A stretch of DNA of 64,000 nt, from positions 19,944,733-20,008,732 of the forward strand of contig JAJKFL010000039.1 in NCBI GenBank assembly GCA_021186555.1, read 5' to 3'. The translations under genes were made by a program, and so were the position numbers. This DNA comes from Reticulitermes speratus. Taxonomy: Eukaryota; Arthropoda; Insecta; Blattodea; Rhinotermitidae. Below are positions 52,786 through 64,000 of this stretch, in pieces. Position 1 is the stretch's first letter; the number at the start of each line of letters is the position of its first letter. The notes beneath the pieces are model-generated. The model did no database searches. It saw only the letters and a list, made by a program, of their open reading frames with translations, and was not told where the DNA came from.

Positions 52786-53324
52786 ATGGTGATTTAGCAG
52801 CAGTTCTTCAGAAAGTCAGTAAATACTTACCAAAAGAGCGACTTATCCTTGTTAACATATACTCAAATGTCTGTATATCCACTGTTTATAGCAATCAAGT
52901 GCATTGTATTACTCTGTTGTCAACGATTCGCCTACAGACGGCTGCATTAAATCCCACAATGTAAACTTGATAATAATTTACAACTGCTGTAGTTGAATGA
53001 CTTTGGATGCCTAATATTTACACCTACAGTTTTTAAGTCTACGTTTACGTCTGTGTTGAAAACGGAAGATAATACTGCTACATGAAGACAGAAATAGCCA
53101 GTTCCAACAGTTCAACAGCATTTGGCATCTCATCAACTGGCTAGCCACGTTACGTTAACCCGGACACGTTATGACGGTCAGATCAGTTCCTTTCTCTCGA
53201 TTGTGACTCACGTGAGTCAGCATACGTGCAACTCAGCTGTACAGATTACGCGATTCTTGTTAGGGGTCTAGGCCCGTGTCACGGTTAAGCAAAAAGTTTA
53301 AAAATTTAATAATTGCAGCAAAAT

Positions 53325-53800
53325 TAACTCCGTGTAGCAGAGTCCCTCTTGAGAAATTAACAGTCGCTCAGCTTGTCAACAGATTCCCTAAATTTGAAGG
53401 AGCTGTCAAATTCATTGTCCTTGTCATAAGTATCAGCCACTGGTTCCTACATCGAGGCAACCAACCTATTTCTGAGTTTCATTATAAGGCGTAATAATCT
53501 CCTCCAATTTACACATTGTTCTTCAATGTGGTCTCTCCCCTTCCGGCTTTCTGACTAATTTTTTTGCATTTTCTCATCTTAATGCGTGCTACATGTCCCA
53601 TCCCCTCAACCTTCGTGATGATGTAATGATATATGGAGAAGAGTAATAACAGTCTGTGAAACTATTCATTACGTCTACGTAGTTTTAATCTTCGTGTTGC
53701 ATCTCAAACATCCTTAGCACCTCATTTTCAACACCCTGAATCTATGCTTTTGGCTTAAGGTGAAAGACCAATTTTCACAGACATATAAGTAAACCACGTG
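53325..53800 (-). mobile_element. Old LINE-B 3' fragment, about 475 bp
   Basis: Follows LINE-B from its tail (TGTAGCAGAGTCCCTCTTGA) through ATGCGTGCTACATGTCCCAT to AACACCCTGAATCTATGCTT. Heavily diverged. Confidence 0.6.
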
Positions 53801-54144
53801 TTGATTTGAACACTTACTGACTTGTTACTTTGCATACGTCAACTTCGGTATCTTCACCAAACGCACTAATTCAAAGATAATTCCAAAGTTCTTGTAGTCA
53901 GAGTTTTGTTTAGTGCTGAGATCCGAGTGAATGTTGTGGTGTGCAACGTGTAAAGTGACTACACGATAAGCAGTAACTAAAGGACGTATAATGTTAACGG
54001 CTGTATACGGTGCAATTTAATGCTGTCTTCTTAAACTTGCAACGACGCTAATACGATGTAATCCAGTCTCGTCCTTGCCATTCACGGCCGATGAAATACG
54101 TACAGCGAGGTGACAAAGCGAACACGGCCTTTGGCCAGTGAGCA

Positions 54145-54235
54145 GGTTTCATTAGACTGCACGGCGTCATGTCCCAGAATACTGCAGTCTTTATTAGAAT
54201 GGCTGTGAGAACGTCAAATCTCGCACAGTTTCACT
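54145..54235. mobile_element. Half copy of hairpin element family H
   Basis: CACGGCGTCATGTCCCAGAA, then GGCTGTGAGAACGTCAAATC then TCGCACAG: right half and terminus. Confidence 0.6.
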
Positions 54236-54583
54236 TCCGTTTGTGTAATTTTATGTTGTAAGTACGCCTTCCTAAACAAACAAAATTATAATGTTTAAGG
54301 TGTTCGTATACTCGTAATTGCCTGCAACACTTAGTCGTAAGAAGACGACTGATTTCAAGTTCTCACATGTTGATGTATAATCGTATTGTATGTTTAAACG
54401 GAAGTAAGATAGTTTGCTCCTTCCTTTGCCTACTATCAACAAGGAAATCTTCAAAAACCTGTCCATATCACCTGACAATGGCGTACATTTCATACGGGTA
54501 TTTGATCATGCAACTTCGCATTTCGAGGGACAGTTTTTAAGTGAACGACAACTCAGCCAACTACAAGCGAAATATCTTTTTCC

Positions 54584-55023
54584 AGAAGCATTGTTTCTTC
54601 TTCTTCTTCGGTGGCACTACAGTCCAATGCGGACCTTCGCCTCCTTAATGGCCCTTTCCCAGTCAGCTGTTTTTTTTACCTTTCTTTCCAGTTGTTAATT
54701 TTACACTTCTTAATGTCTGTTTGTACACAATACCACCATCTGTTTCTTGGTCGTCCTCTTGGTCGACTTCCTTGAGGATTCTTATTAAATACTTGACTTA
54801 CTGTTCTTTTATTCTCCATTCTGTTAGCATGACCAATCCATTTGAGCCGACTTATTCTGACAAATGACAGTATATCTAAATTTCCAAACACCTGCTTTAG
54901 TTCCTTGTTATGTCGCTTTCTCCAGTTTTCATTTACTTTAATTGCCCCAAATATTCTTCTCAAAATTTTTCGTTCAAAAACTGCCAGCCCTTTAGCAATG
55001 TCCTTATTCAAGAAGCATTGTTT
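54584..55023 (-). mobile_element. 5'-truncated LINE-C copy with 13-bp target-site duplication
   Basis: Body 54597-55010 is flanked by exact AGAAGCATTGTTT (54584-54596 and 55011-55023). Minus strand encodes DIAKGLAVFERKILRRIFGA, ISRLKWIGHANRMENKR and RGRPRNRWWYCVQTDIKK, the LINE C-terminus, ending in an AAG tail whose start (TGTAGTGCCACCG) resembles that of the copy at 34761. Confidence 0.9.
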
Positions 55024-56699
55024 ACGAGTTATAAATCTTTGAACTTGACAATTTATTGGAGATAATCTATTGTTACAATTCTACGAATTAACTACCACGG
55101 TAAGTCACAAGTTGTTGTCCTCGTACGCCCTGCTTTAAATACGAACTATGTAACAATGATTCAAACAAAAGTTGTAAATCTTAGTGCAATTCATATTTCG
55201 TGGATTAATCAAACAAAGCTGTAGATCTTAGTGCAAGTTTATTTCATGTGGATCCTCTAACACTACTTGTTGGGTATTTAGTTTCACAGATAAAAGCAAG
55301 CAGACATATAATACCTTCTCATCGTGCGTTTACTTTATTGTGCAGTTTGTGCAAAGAACACCTTAAACCAAACCTTACAACAATCGTTGACAGCACGCAC
55401 ACGCACACACACACCAGATGTAAGCTACGTATGTGGAGATCAGCCATTTATTTTATATAAGTGCATTTGAATTGAATTGTATCAGATTTATCCAAAGTGA
55501 CACATCATTTTAAAACTTTCATATGACTTAAATCTTAATTTAATTTAAGCTGATTGAAGCTTGTATCAGAAACATTATTTCCCTTAGTGTGTATTTAATG
55601 CGAAGTTAAACATGTAGAAGATTAAGATTATAGCAGAGTGCTGTTACGGAACGACCATGTTTGAATGTGGAAGTTCCTTATCTGTACATTAAAAGATGTC
55701 AGAGTAAATTCCGTTCAATTCCATATTATTAACTCCTTTATAAGGACCGTAATACCTATTTAAAATTAGACTCAAATGGGAAAATAAAGTCAGTAAGATG
55801 CAGCCCCTATTGCAGGCTTTCTGGGAACTGAATAAGAGACTAAGATTATGATCAGAGAAAAGAGGAGAGATTCTAATGGTAGCTTAATAGCAGTAATGTG
55901 GAATATGTAAATAGGTACAGAAGTTGTGTAACACAGGCACGGATTCATGTAAAGAACAAACCATAACTTGATAAGTACAGTACATTACGTAAGGATGGAC
56001 GGTAGCGAAAGCAGAACTGAACAATAGTACTTTCCATTTCAAACTTGGCATTCCAAAACAGTCAGCGTTTGAATTAGATTCATGGCTCTGTAATCGTGTG
56101 ACGTACAAGAAGGGGCCAAGGACGTAACAAAGAACCAACTTATCGTGAATAAACAGTATACTCGTAGTGTTCATGATAATCAGACATAGAGGAAACTGCC
56201 CTTTCCTTGGGGATTTCTTGCAACTGCTGTCCGTATGCAATGTATGCCAAATGGTAAGCTTACTACTTAACAGTGCAAATCTTACCACGCGTCAATAATT
56301 ATTAAGATGCCGTCAACGTAACTACACGTTTGTTATATAAAAGAATGTTACATGTCTCGGTGGCTTTCTGTTACACAATAAATACACATTTGTGTTTGTA
56401 TTATTTTAATAATTGTTAGTAATTATATAAACACAATTGGATGCCTTCTGTTGACTACGCTCGGTCTCAGTAGGCCAATGTTTTTCTTCACACATTCCAC
56501 ACTGGCTGTTTTTTACTTCAGTTCTCCATCGATCTTAAATCTTTCAGAGTCCTGTCATGGCAAACGGCGTAATATCAAAATATCATTCTGATTCCGAAAT
56601 TGGGAAGTGAATGGGCAATTATTTTGATTGGCTGGGCACGTCACCATCTTAACGGTGCACCGTTTCTGTTGACGTGAATCTCGCCCACATTTGTATATA
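55024..56699. other. No supported gene
   Basis: A short CA run near 55397-55413; otherwise nothing recognisable. The 134-codon frame at 55884-56288 has no flanking support. Confidence 0.4.
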
Positions 56700-56870
56700 G
56701 AGGAAGTTAAAGATTGAGAATTCAGGTCTTCTGGGATGTGACACTGTGTCGCTGTGCTAGTAGTTTCTGACGTTTCGAAGAACCGTAAAACGTCTGCAAC
56801 CACTAACCCAGCGACATAACGTCATATCCCAGAAGACTTGCTCTCAAACACCGCTGTGAGAAACTTAAGT
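56700..56870. mobile_element. Hairpin element family H
   Basis: AGGTCTTCTGGGATGTGACA, TCTGACGTTTCGAAGAACCG and the inverse ATAACGTCATATCCCAGAAG; right end CACCGCTGTGAGAA. Confidence 0.75.
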
Positions 56871-56904
56871 CTTGCAAGGATACAAAATAAATATGACTCA
56901 GCAA

Positions 56905-57045
56905 AGTAAAATATGAGATTTGAGGTTATCGTGGCGGTATTAAGATCATGGTCTTCTGTGATGTGACACCTTGCAATTTGGTGAAAATATTCGGATGTTT
57001 GGGAGGAACTTGCTCCCTCCATCTTCAGGGTGATCCCTGTCATGC
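56905..57045. mobile_element. Half copy of hairpin element family H, tandem to the previous one
   Basis: TGAGATTTGAGGTTATCGTG, then GGTCTTCTGTGATGTGACAC and GGAGGAACTTGCTCCCTCCA: left half only. Confidence 0.65.
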
Positions 57046-57259
57046 AATTTCAGATTCCTTCTGTATTCGTGGTGCAACTTGTTTATTTTTTCTTTCTACC
57101 TTCTTTCTATTTCTCCTGGATTCTTTGGCCCGCTTCTTTTTATTTAAATGTCCAAGTCCGCGTTTTTCGTATTTCGGAATGTTTCTTTTTAACTGATTTT
57201 GACTTTCATACTTGTGGCTAAGCAGTGTGTTCAATAAGGGCATGTTTTTACCCGGATTT

Positions 57260-57595
57260 AGACATTTTCCATGCCCCAGCTTCAGTTTCGTTTGATGTCC
57301 CGGACTGAAATTTCTTCGATGTCCCAGTAAGATTAATTCAATTAATGCACAGGTTCAGCATTCCAGGTTGACCACTCCTTCGGTGTCCCAAGAAGAGGTT
57401 TGTTGAATATCTCACACATAAATTCTTTCGATGTCACAGTTGGGCACTCTTGATGGTGTCTAAGGAAGACGTTCATTCAATGTTCCTGGTAGAATTTGTT
57501 TCGTCCCAGAATGAGTTTTATTCAATGTTCTACGTTGAACTTATTTCAGTATCTCAGCTTCAGTTTCTTTGGATCTCCCAGGCGTCAATCACGCA
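57260..57595. repeat. Degenerate tandem repeat, unit about 30 bp
   Basis: Repeated TTTCTTCGATGTCCCAG-like units (about nine to eleven) with much divergence, for example TTTGATGTCCCGGACTGAAA and CTTCGGTGTCCCAAGAAG. Confidence 0.6.
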
Positions 57596-57599
57596 ACTC

Positions 57600-59679
57600 T
57601 TCATTGATGCGTGAAACTTAATTCTAAAGCGCTCACAAGACTTTCGGAATTAAAAGAATTTAAACTTCAATATTTCTTACTTGACATTCGAAAAAGCAAA
57701 CACTTTTTACTTAAGAACTTCCGCAGGCATATCTCGTAAATATTTACACAAAAGCTGTGTTTGAATGAATACGACCTTAAGTTTACAGCAATAAAAATAA
57801 AGAAACCCGCCCCCTAGGCACTTGCCAGTGATAAAGTGCGCATTTATGCAGATGACTGTGGGTTTCATCTAGGGTCGATATTACAAGGTTACATAAATTT
57901 CTGAACTTATCCACATATTTTAGCGTCGATTATTCTGCATTCTCTACAAACGCAATAAGTTAATGACGTCAGAATTTACACCTTTATACTGTAACACTAA
58001 TACTATAATAAAAATTCGGGGCCCTGCAGCAATATCTTTATGTTTAGCCGAACATCAGCAGTTAATTTTATGTCGAGAATTATGTGAAGTTACCCTGACA
58101 TTCCATAACCACATTATTCAAGAATTAAAATTACAGTATCAAGGTGACGTGAGAATAAACTGGGTTCTATTTTGTAACAAATTTCATTTCTTCCTTACAC
58201 TCATCCAGAGGAAGTGGGTTTATTACTTGTAGATAATGAATCCCATTCCTCTAGTTTAGTAACACTAAACATTTATTTTCGAATTATAGTGTGTTTGTGT
58301 TGTAGATGAGTGTTGTGTAAGTCGTTACATGTGCTGAAAATGACATAAACAACTTAAATATAAAAAACACGAAACATAAAAGCAAGTACAATTGGCCGTA
58401 AAGTATATAAATTTTTAAATTAATCCTAAGGGGCTTGATGATGAATTAGCGCTTCTGGGTATCCGGACTTTGTCCGTCGTCGCGTATAATTCCAAACAGA
58501 ATATAACATTTCCGAAACTGGATCCATTTCCATTGTCAGCTTAAAAGGTAAGGAACAACTTACTCATTGCCTACTAAACTCGAATTGTAACCGAGATACA
58601 CAGACTGAGTCTGCATATAAAGCAACCTATCCTACAAGGATAATCAAAAGATGCAACGTCTGATCATTCTTTAATATGTCAGAAGGTAGTTTCAAAGTCG
58701 TCATTCAGCATCCTTCCTGCATAAGATGGTAAATTTTCCTTCACTGCAAGCAACGATGTACATTGCTAATACATAATACTTGAGTAAATGTGATGTGTCA
58801 GACAGGTTAAGCGCGTACTTAACGCGAAATACTCTACGCACTGAGCAGGTCGTGTGACAGTCCTTCATGTGTTTCATTCTGAAAGAAGAACCGGATTTCT
58901 ATTAAATCTGATATTGTGAATCCACTCTAAAAGTTGTCGAGAATATTTAGTTTCAACCCGCGTCGGTCCACTGTAATCCCTACTTGATATAAGGACTGAA
59001 ACAGAAATTTATCATTCTCTCGGAAATGGCGCGTTGTGCAGAAATTCGGTACAAGACATAAACCATCTCATTTACATTTTTAACCTCTATTTTATACATT
59101 TTAATCTATTTCAGTCCGTTAAATCTTTATAAAGCGAAACTCATTTAAATGCAATTTATAAACATCCGCTACAAGGATCAATTAGTGTAATAACGTTGAG
59201 GTAGATAATCATTGTCCGTTATGAAAACCACACGAACCCGACAAATAAGTTATGCGCGAGAAGTGTCGTTATTTAACGCTGTACCGAGGGGCAGACATTG
59301 TTACCACTGCATTATCATGCCTTACGTATGCAAACAAGATCCCCATTCTGTTGCTGTGTCTGTTCGCTTTCAACTTTTGAACCAATTGACCTGTTTTCCA
59401 TTAAATTTGGTAGGACATTATGCGACTGGAGACCACTCAAACTACGTACGCATAAATACCCTACAATTAGTGATGATAATAGGCAGATACACGAAGCTGC
59501 ATGTGGAAGCGACATTGTCGGTGCTTACTGTATGGCCATACAGTGAAGCATAGAAATATGGATATAGGATTTTGTTGTACTTGTTCTTATGCAGTCACTA
59601 TATTGTTACAAGAAATTCCCTGTTACTATAGATCTTAATATTATTGAACAGAGGCGTACAGTTATTAATAAATAAATAA
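57600..59679. other. No supported gene
   Basis: No repeat family or exon recognised. Overlapping frames near 59212-59553 have no family match I can name. Confidence 0.4.
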
Positions 59680-59681
59680 GT

Positions 59682-59915
59682 GACTCCATGGAGCAGAGTC
59701 CTTGTTAAGAAGTTAGTAATTCTTCAGCTATTCAAGAAATTCCCTGCATTTGATGGAACCCGAAGAGTCACTGCCGTTGTTTGGAACAACCCGCCACTTG
59801 TCCCTACCCTGAACGAGATGAATCCAATATACGCCATCCCATTCTATGTCTTTAATATCCATCTTAATATTATCCTCTCATCTACGCCTAGGTCCTCAAA
59901 GAGGCACACACTAAA
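59682..59915 (-). mobile_element. LINE-B 3' fragment
   Basis: CTCCATGGAGCAGAGTCCTT, TATTCAAGAAATTCCCTGCA then TGGAACCCGAAG and CTTGTCCCTACCCTGAACGA follow LINE-B 3' end closely. Coding part short and broken. Confidence 0.7.
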
Positions 59916-60914
59916 TTCTTAATATAAAATACCTGTTACGGGCAGGTAACACATTCAAGTCAACTTGTGAGGTGGCCATTCTGAAGATGAAGGCTACACA
60001 AACACTGAAAGATGTCTAACTGCTGCTGGTTATCACAGCGGAGCTCTCACACATTGTTCGTAGTGCACGGATTGCTAAACCGTGACAAGCAGAGCGAAGA
60101 CCCGACCGACCGCTACCAACACTGACGCACTACGGACTGAGGAGCAGCATCTCCGACTCGCTCACAAATAAATACACCTGACTGACAGTAAAAACCACGA
60201 ACCGTGAGCTGACAGATAGTTCATTCCGAAGATGACATGTAGGCCGCAAGATAACGAAGTTCCGATTATGGTTTCATGGCCTCATCTTTCGATGTATCCA
60301 AGAAAGTGGAATCGATTTGTAACCGTCACGTGGGTAGGCTCTTCTCTTGGCAAGGTGTCAGGTTCTCTTCCACCTTCTGGCCGGATACATTCAAATGCTC
60401 TTCTTGTAGTTTCCGTCTTATTATGGAACAGGATATTTCCTTAGTCCCTTCAGAGCGTGTGTATGAGTTTCAGGTTCTTAATTACTCACGAGCCAGTGAC
60501 ACGTTGCACGTTGAACACAGGCATGAAATCCGATCTTACTGGTTCATAAGGCGGCCAGGTGCATCTCCAACACCTTCTGTGCCGAATTCTTTCACACATT
60601 GAGCGTCGATTATGAGAATATTCATTCTTTCTTCTCTAGGGTTTCCAAACTCTAACGCTGCCAAAATTCGTGTAACAGCTAGCCTGCCTGTACTGTTTGA
60701 GAGCTTACGCCGTGCTTACAGCGTCATATAATGAAAACCCTTTATAATCCATATGAACTGATGATATATCCTTCACAGATATTCGCATTTTACAGACCTT
60801 ACTGCTGCTGTTGCTAAATTTTAATCAGGTTGGAGAAGTGTGGTGGGTAAGCCTGCTATTATTGTAAAGTGTTTTTCTGTGTACAATATATACCGTCCTT
60901 AATATGTTAAAAAT

Positions 60915-61035
60915 ACAAGGTCTCGTTCTTCTGGGATGTGATGCCGCGTCTCTGGTTAAATGTTTCCCGACATTTCGAGACGAGGTGGTGGTCTTGAAAC
61001 GTCGCGAACCAATTAACCAGTGACGAGGCGCAATA
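60915..61035. mobile_element. Hairpin element family H
   Basis: TTCTTCTGGGATGTGATGCC, CCCGACATTTCGAGACGAGG, GAAACGTCGCGAACCAATTA then GTGACGAGGCG. Confidence 0.7.
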
Positions 61036-61204
61036 ACCCTAAACTATCTTAAAAATTAAAGAGTGGAAAGGTTTGCTCCAGTGCTGAAGTATTTTCAAAG
61101 TCAGGTTGCATGTAACTCATTGGCTTCATATTTACTTTGTCCGGTACTCCAGGCATGTAACAGTAACGAAATATACTGCGTTGTAATATTGATATTTATG
61201 TTAA

Positions 61205-61362
61205 ATACGTTGTTAAGAGTGTGGTGTGGATTCAACTGGCTCAGGATGGGGACCAGTGTTAGGTTGTTACGAACACATTCGGGTTCCACAAGGGAGGGTA
61301 AATTACTTAATAATACGACTTGCTATCAGCCTGTCCTGAAGAACTCTGCTCCATGGAATCAC
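61205..61362 (+). mobile_element. LINE-B 3' fragment
   Basis: CTGGCTCAGGATGGGGACCA, CACATTCGGGTTCCACAAG and GAAGAACTCTGCTCCATGGA match LINE-B 3' end; ends about 90 bases before the satellite array. Confidence 0.65.
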
Positions 61363-61455
61363 TTTTGTAGCTGTATTGCCTTAGAGTTATATTTGAGAGG
61401 TAACCTCTTCGAATCTCGGCCAGGTTACGGGCTATTCTGATTTTGTGTTCCTGAG

Positions 61456-61994
61456 TCTCTCTGGGCGAGTATCAGGACAGTAGCGTAATGTGTGCCGGAG
61501 TGTCTCCACGCGAGTATCAGGACAGTAATGTAATGTCTGCCGGAGTGTCTCCACGCGAGTATCAGGACAGTAATGTAATGTGTGCCGGAGTGTCTCCACG
61601 CGAGTATCAGGACAGTAGCGTTATGTGTGCCGGAGTGTCTCCACGCTAGCATCAGGACATTAGCGTAATGTGTGCCGGAGTGTCTCCACGCGAATATCAG
61701 GACAGTAATGTAATGTGTGCCGGAGTGTCTCCACGCGAGTATCAGGACAGTAGCGTAATGTGTGCCGGAGTGTCTCCACGCGAGTATCAGGACAGTAATG
61801 TAATGTGTGCCGGAGTGTCTCCACGCGAGTATCAGGACAGTAGCGTTATGTGTGCCGGAGTGTCTCCACGCGAGTATCAGGACATTAGCGTAATGTGTGC
61901 CGGAGTGTCTCCACGAGAATATCAGGACAGTAACGTATGTGTGCCGCAGTGTCTCCACGCGAGTATCAGGACAGTAGCTTAATATTCGCCTGCG
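61456..61994. repeat. 45-bp satellite, 12 units with a five-unit higher-order repeat
   Basis: Unit contains TGTCTCCACGCGAGTATCAG and GACAGTAATGTAATGTGTGC then CGGAG. Units start at 61456, 61501, 61546 and every 45 bases to 61906 (44 bp), then 61950. Variant bases in units 3-7 recur in units 8-12 (for example GTAGCGTTATG in units 4 and 9, CATTAGCG in 5 and 10, GAATATCAGG in 6 and 11), which shows a 225-bp duplication. Because 45 is 15 codons, frames stay open on both strands; these are artefacts. Confidence 0.95.
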
Positions 61995-62345
61995 TTTTAC
62001 GAAGCGAATGCCAGGTCTAGCCCAGTGTTTGCCTGATTTTTGTATGCAGATGCCAGGACCGTAGTGTATTGTTAGTTTTAGTCTCTCTATGTGAAGACAA
62101 AGAAAGTAGCCTAATCTTTGCCTGAAGTACGTCAATGTTTGAGTTACTGTACGTAACACGAGAACAGTAGCCTAATTTTGCCTAAGTCTCCATAAAATAA
62201 CAATATAATGGCCTAATGCTCGCCAGAGTATTTCGAAGCGAACGGTAAGACAATAGTATAATATTTGCCTGGGTGTGCGAGTACCAGGACAAACTGTTTG
62301 CCCGAGTCTCTGTAGACGAATAACCAGACAGTTACCTGATATCTG
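61995..62345. repeat. Decayed edge of the 45-bp satellite
   Basis: Scattered relatives of the unit (GAAGCGAATGCCAGGT, GCCTGATTTTTGTATGCAGA then TGCCAGGACCGTAGTG, GCGAGTACCAGGACAAACTG) with irregular spacing continue past the homogeneous core on this side. Confidence 0.6.
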
Positions 62346-64000
62346 CCAGAAGACCAGGAAAGGAGCCTAAAGTTGGCCCTAGAACAGGCTGCAGCTGCCG
62401 GCTGCAGAACCGATATTTACTTACCATTTTCTATTATGTTCTCGTTTCATTTGATGCTCTACATTTTTGAAGTCTTGCTGCTCAGTTCTGGATCCTGAAA
62501 TATTGTGTATCAGTAGACAGGCCTAACCGACAAATAACTGTTTTTGTTCAGGTAAATTCTTAAATGTGAAGCAAAAATAGTGTCCGCATGAAATATGTGT
62601 GTACTTTGTAGGCTGCACGTATTTTGAAGGCCCCAACTACCGACCCATTTGAACTAGGACTAATCTAATATCTTTATTTTACAATATTTACGGTATACAA
62701 AGAAAAAAAATCACAAAAAATTTCCGGTAACCAATTTAGCTAAAATGAGTGCGTGAAACAAAAGTTAAACATAGGGGAATAAAAATAATATTAGTGAAAA
62801 AAATACTAAAAAAACTATGCCTGATGGTGAGCTGGTTACAGTTGGATATGTTTCGGTCATTTATGTTTATAGGTTTTGTAGTAAAGTGGAAGTTCATAGA
62901 CAGATGGGCCATACACATGCTTACAAATACTGTATTAGACGTTTTTCACATCTCAGTCAGTACTGACATGGTGATCAAGCGACAATAAGTAAGACGGCAT
63001 CTGCCCTAATACAACATCAGTTATGTCTGTTAAACACCAGGTACACAGTACATCGTCAACAGGCTTCAAATATTAATACGGCCAAGTGAAGGACATGCTT
63101 TGATGCTTTGTCACTAGATGGCACATAGTCGATTATTGGTCGAAACATGTCGAGGTTGTAGTATACAACTAGTGTTTAAGGACATAAATGGTGTTTGTTA
63201 GGACGGATTTTTCTTTTTAATTATCGTAAATGTAAAGCAGAGCTATGGACACGATACTAATATTCAGGTAAACAGTATACAAAAAAATTTAAGTTTTGCA
63301 AACCGGTGCTAGAGGAAATTATATTCAGAAATGGGTCATTAAGCTGTATAATTCTTCTTCCTCCTCTTAGCCTGGCAATATGGAATCAAACATTTGAAGG
63401 AGAGCAGGCGCCTGAAGTTCCCTTAAGAGCTTTTTGCTTGTACGCATTCGTCTGCCAGATAAAAGATAAATGTATGATTAATCTGTCACTGTCTCGATCC
63501 CTGAATGCAAGTCCGAAATCCCATTTATCACTCACCATCGCCTCACAAAATAAATAATGATATATCTTCTAGCCTTTCCTTACAAACAACCGTTGGATCA
63601 ACACAAGAATAATGGCTTGTTCCAAATGTATTCGCATATAACGACGCCCTTAATTGCGCACATCGTAGTAACGGTTACATGTCAGGAGACATCTGAATTC
63701 CCAAGCAATTGAAAGTACGGCGGACTTTGATTATACGGCGCCAACAAAAATATGGGGTTATGAAAACACATTTCGTTTTCTGCCTAGAATTCCGTGCGGT
63801 GTTGTTTCAGAGAAAAAGAAAAATCTCACTGTTTTCTAAACTTGCACGTCAAGTTACGATTTCCATTGTTGAAAAGTCGCAAACCTTTTACGCTTTAGTT
63901 TGTTATTTACAAAATCATCAGCGAGGCTTTAATGTTACTGACATATTTAATTAACTTACGGAGAAGTGTTTTAAATGCTATACATAGCCTTTATGTATAG
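62346..64000. other. No supported gene
   Basis: A possible small inverted-repeat remnant lies near 63125-63185 (CGAAACATGTCGAGGTTGTA then GTATACAAC). The 60- to 83-codon frames here have no splice or family support. Confidence 0.4.

Noticed and set aside
55884-56288. 134-codon minus-strand frame as a gene
   Set aside because: No recognised motif, no neighbour exons, no promoter or splice evidence.
61425-62159. 244-codon minus-strand frame (and a 104-codon plus-strand frame) over the satellite
   Set aside because: The 45-bp unit is 15 codons and stop-free in both directions, so long frames follow from the repeat alone.

Overview
The window looks like nuclear DNA of an insect, most likely a cockroach or termite (Blattodea). 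That order is an inference: it rests on one host gene of insect type with large introns and on LINE proteins and short repeats that I associate from memory with Blattodea genomes. There are no operons, bacterial signals, CRISPR arrays, rRNA genes or intact tRNA genes, and I identified no retrovirus-like or other capsid-bearing element.

One host gene is present and appears complete in its coding part: a class I unconventional myosin of the Myo1C / Drosophila Myo61F type on the minus strand, from the start codon at 37024 to the stop at 3978. I assembled 20 coding exons by splice consensus, reading phase and family conservation. They join into 1,025 codons plus a stop, the usual length for this family. 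The protein has motor head (P-loop, switch I, switch II, acidic TEDS residue), about three IQ motifs and a basic TH1/PH-like tail with the lysine/arginine pair that binds phosphoinositides in mammalian Myo1c.

Layout: 1-3977 is 3' flank or 3' UTR with one short retroposed insert. 3978-37024 is the myosin gene. Its introns hold a fossil hAT transposase, inverted-repeat elements (one a near-perfect hairpin 36 bases from a splice acceptor), tandem repeats, SINEs and, in intron 1, an uninterrupted RTE-like LINE of about 3.4 kb in antisense orientation. 37047-64000 is upstream intergenic DNA with no host gene that I can support. It is a mosaic of 5'-truncated LINE copies, tRNA-derived SINEs, hairpin elements and three tandem arrays, including a 12-unit 45-bp satellite.

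Four insertions carry target-site duplications that can be read directly (11-13 bp exact for three, 15 of 16 for the fourth), and one SINE has an exact 11-bp duplication. CpG is scarce from position 1 to about 22.5 kb and common from about 26 kb onward, which fits a gene-body methylation boundary inside the myosin gene.
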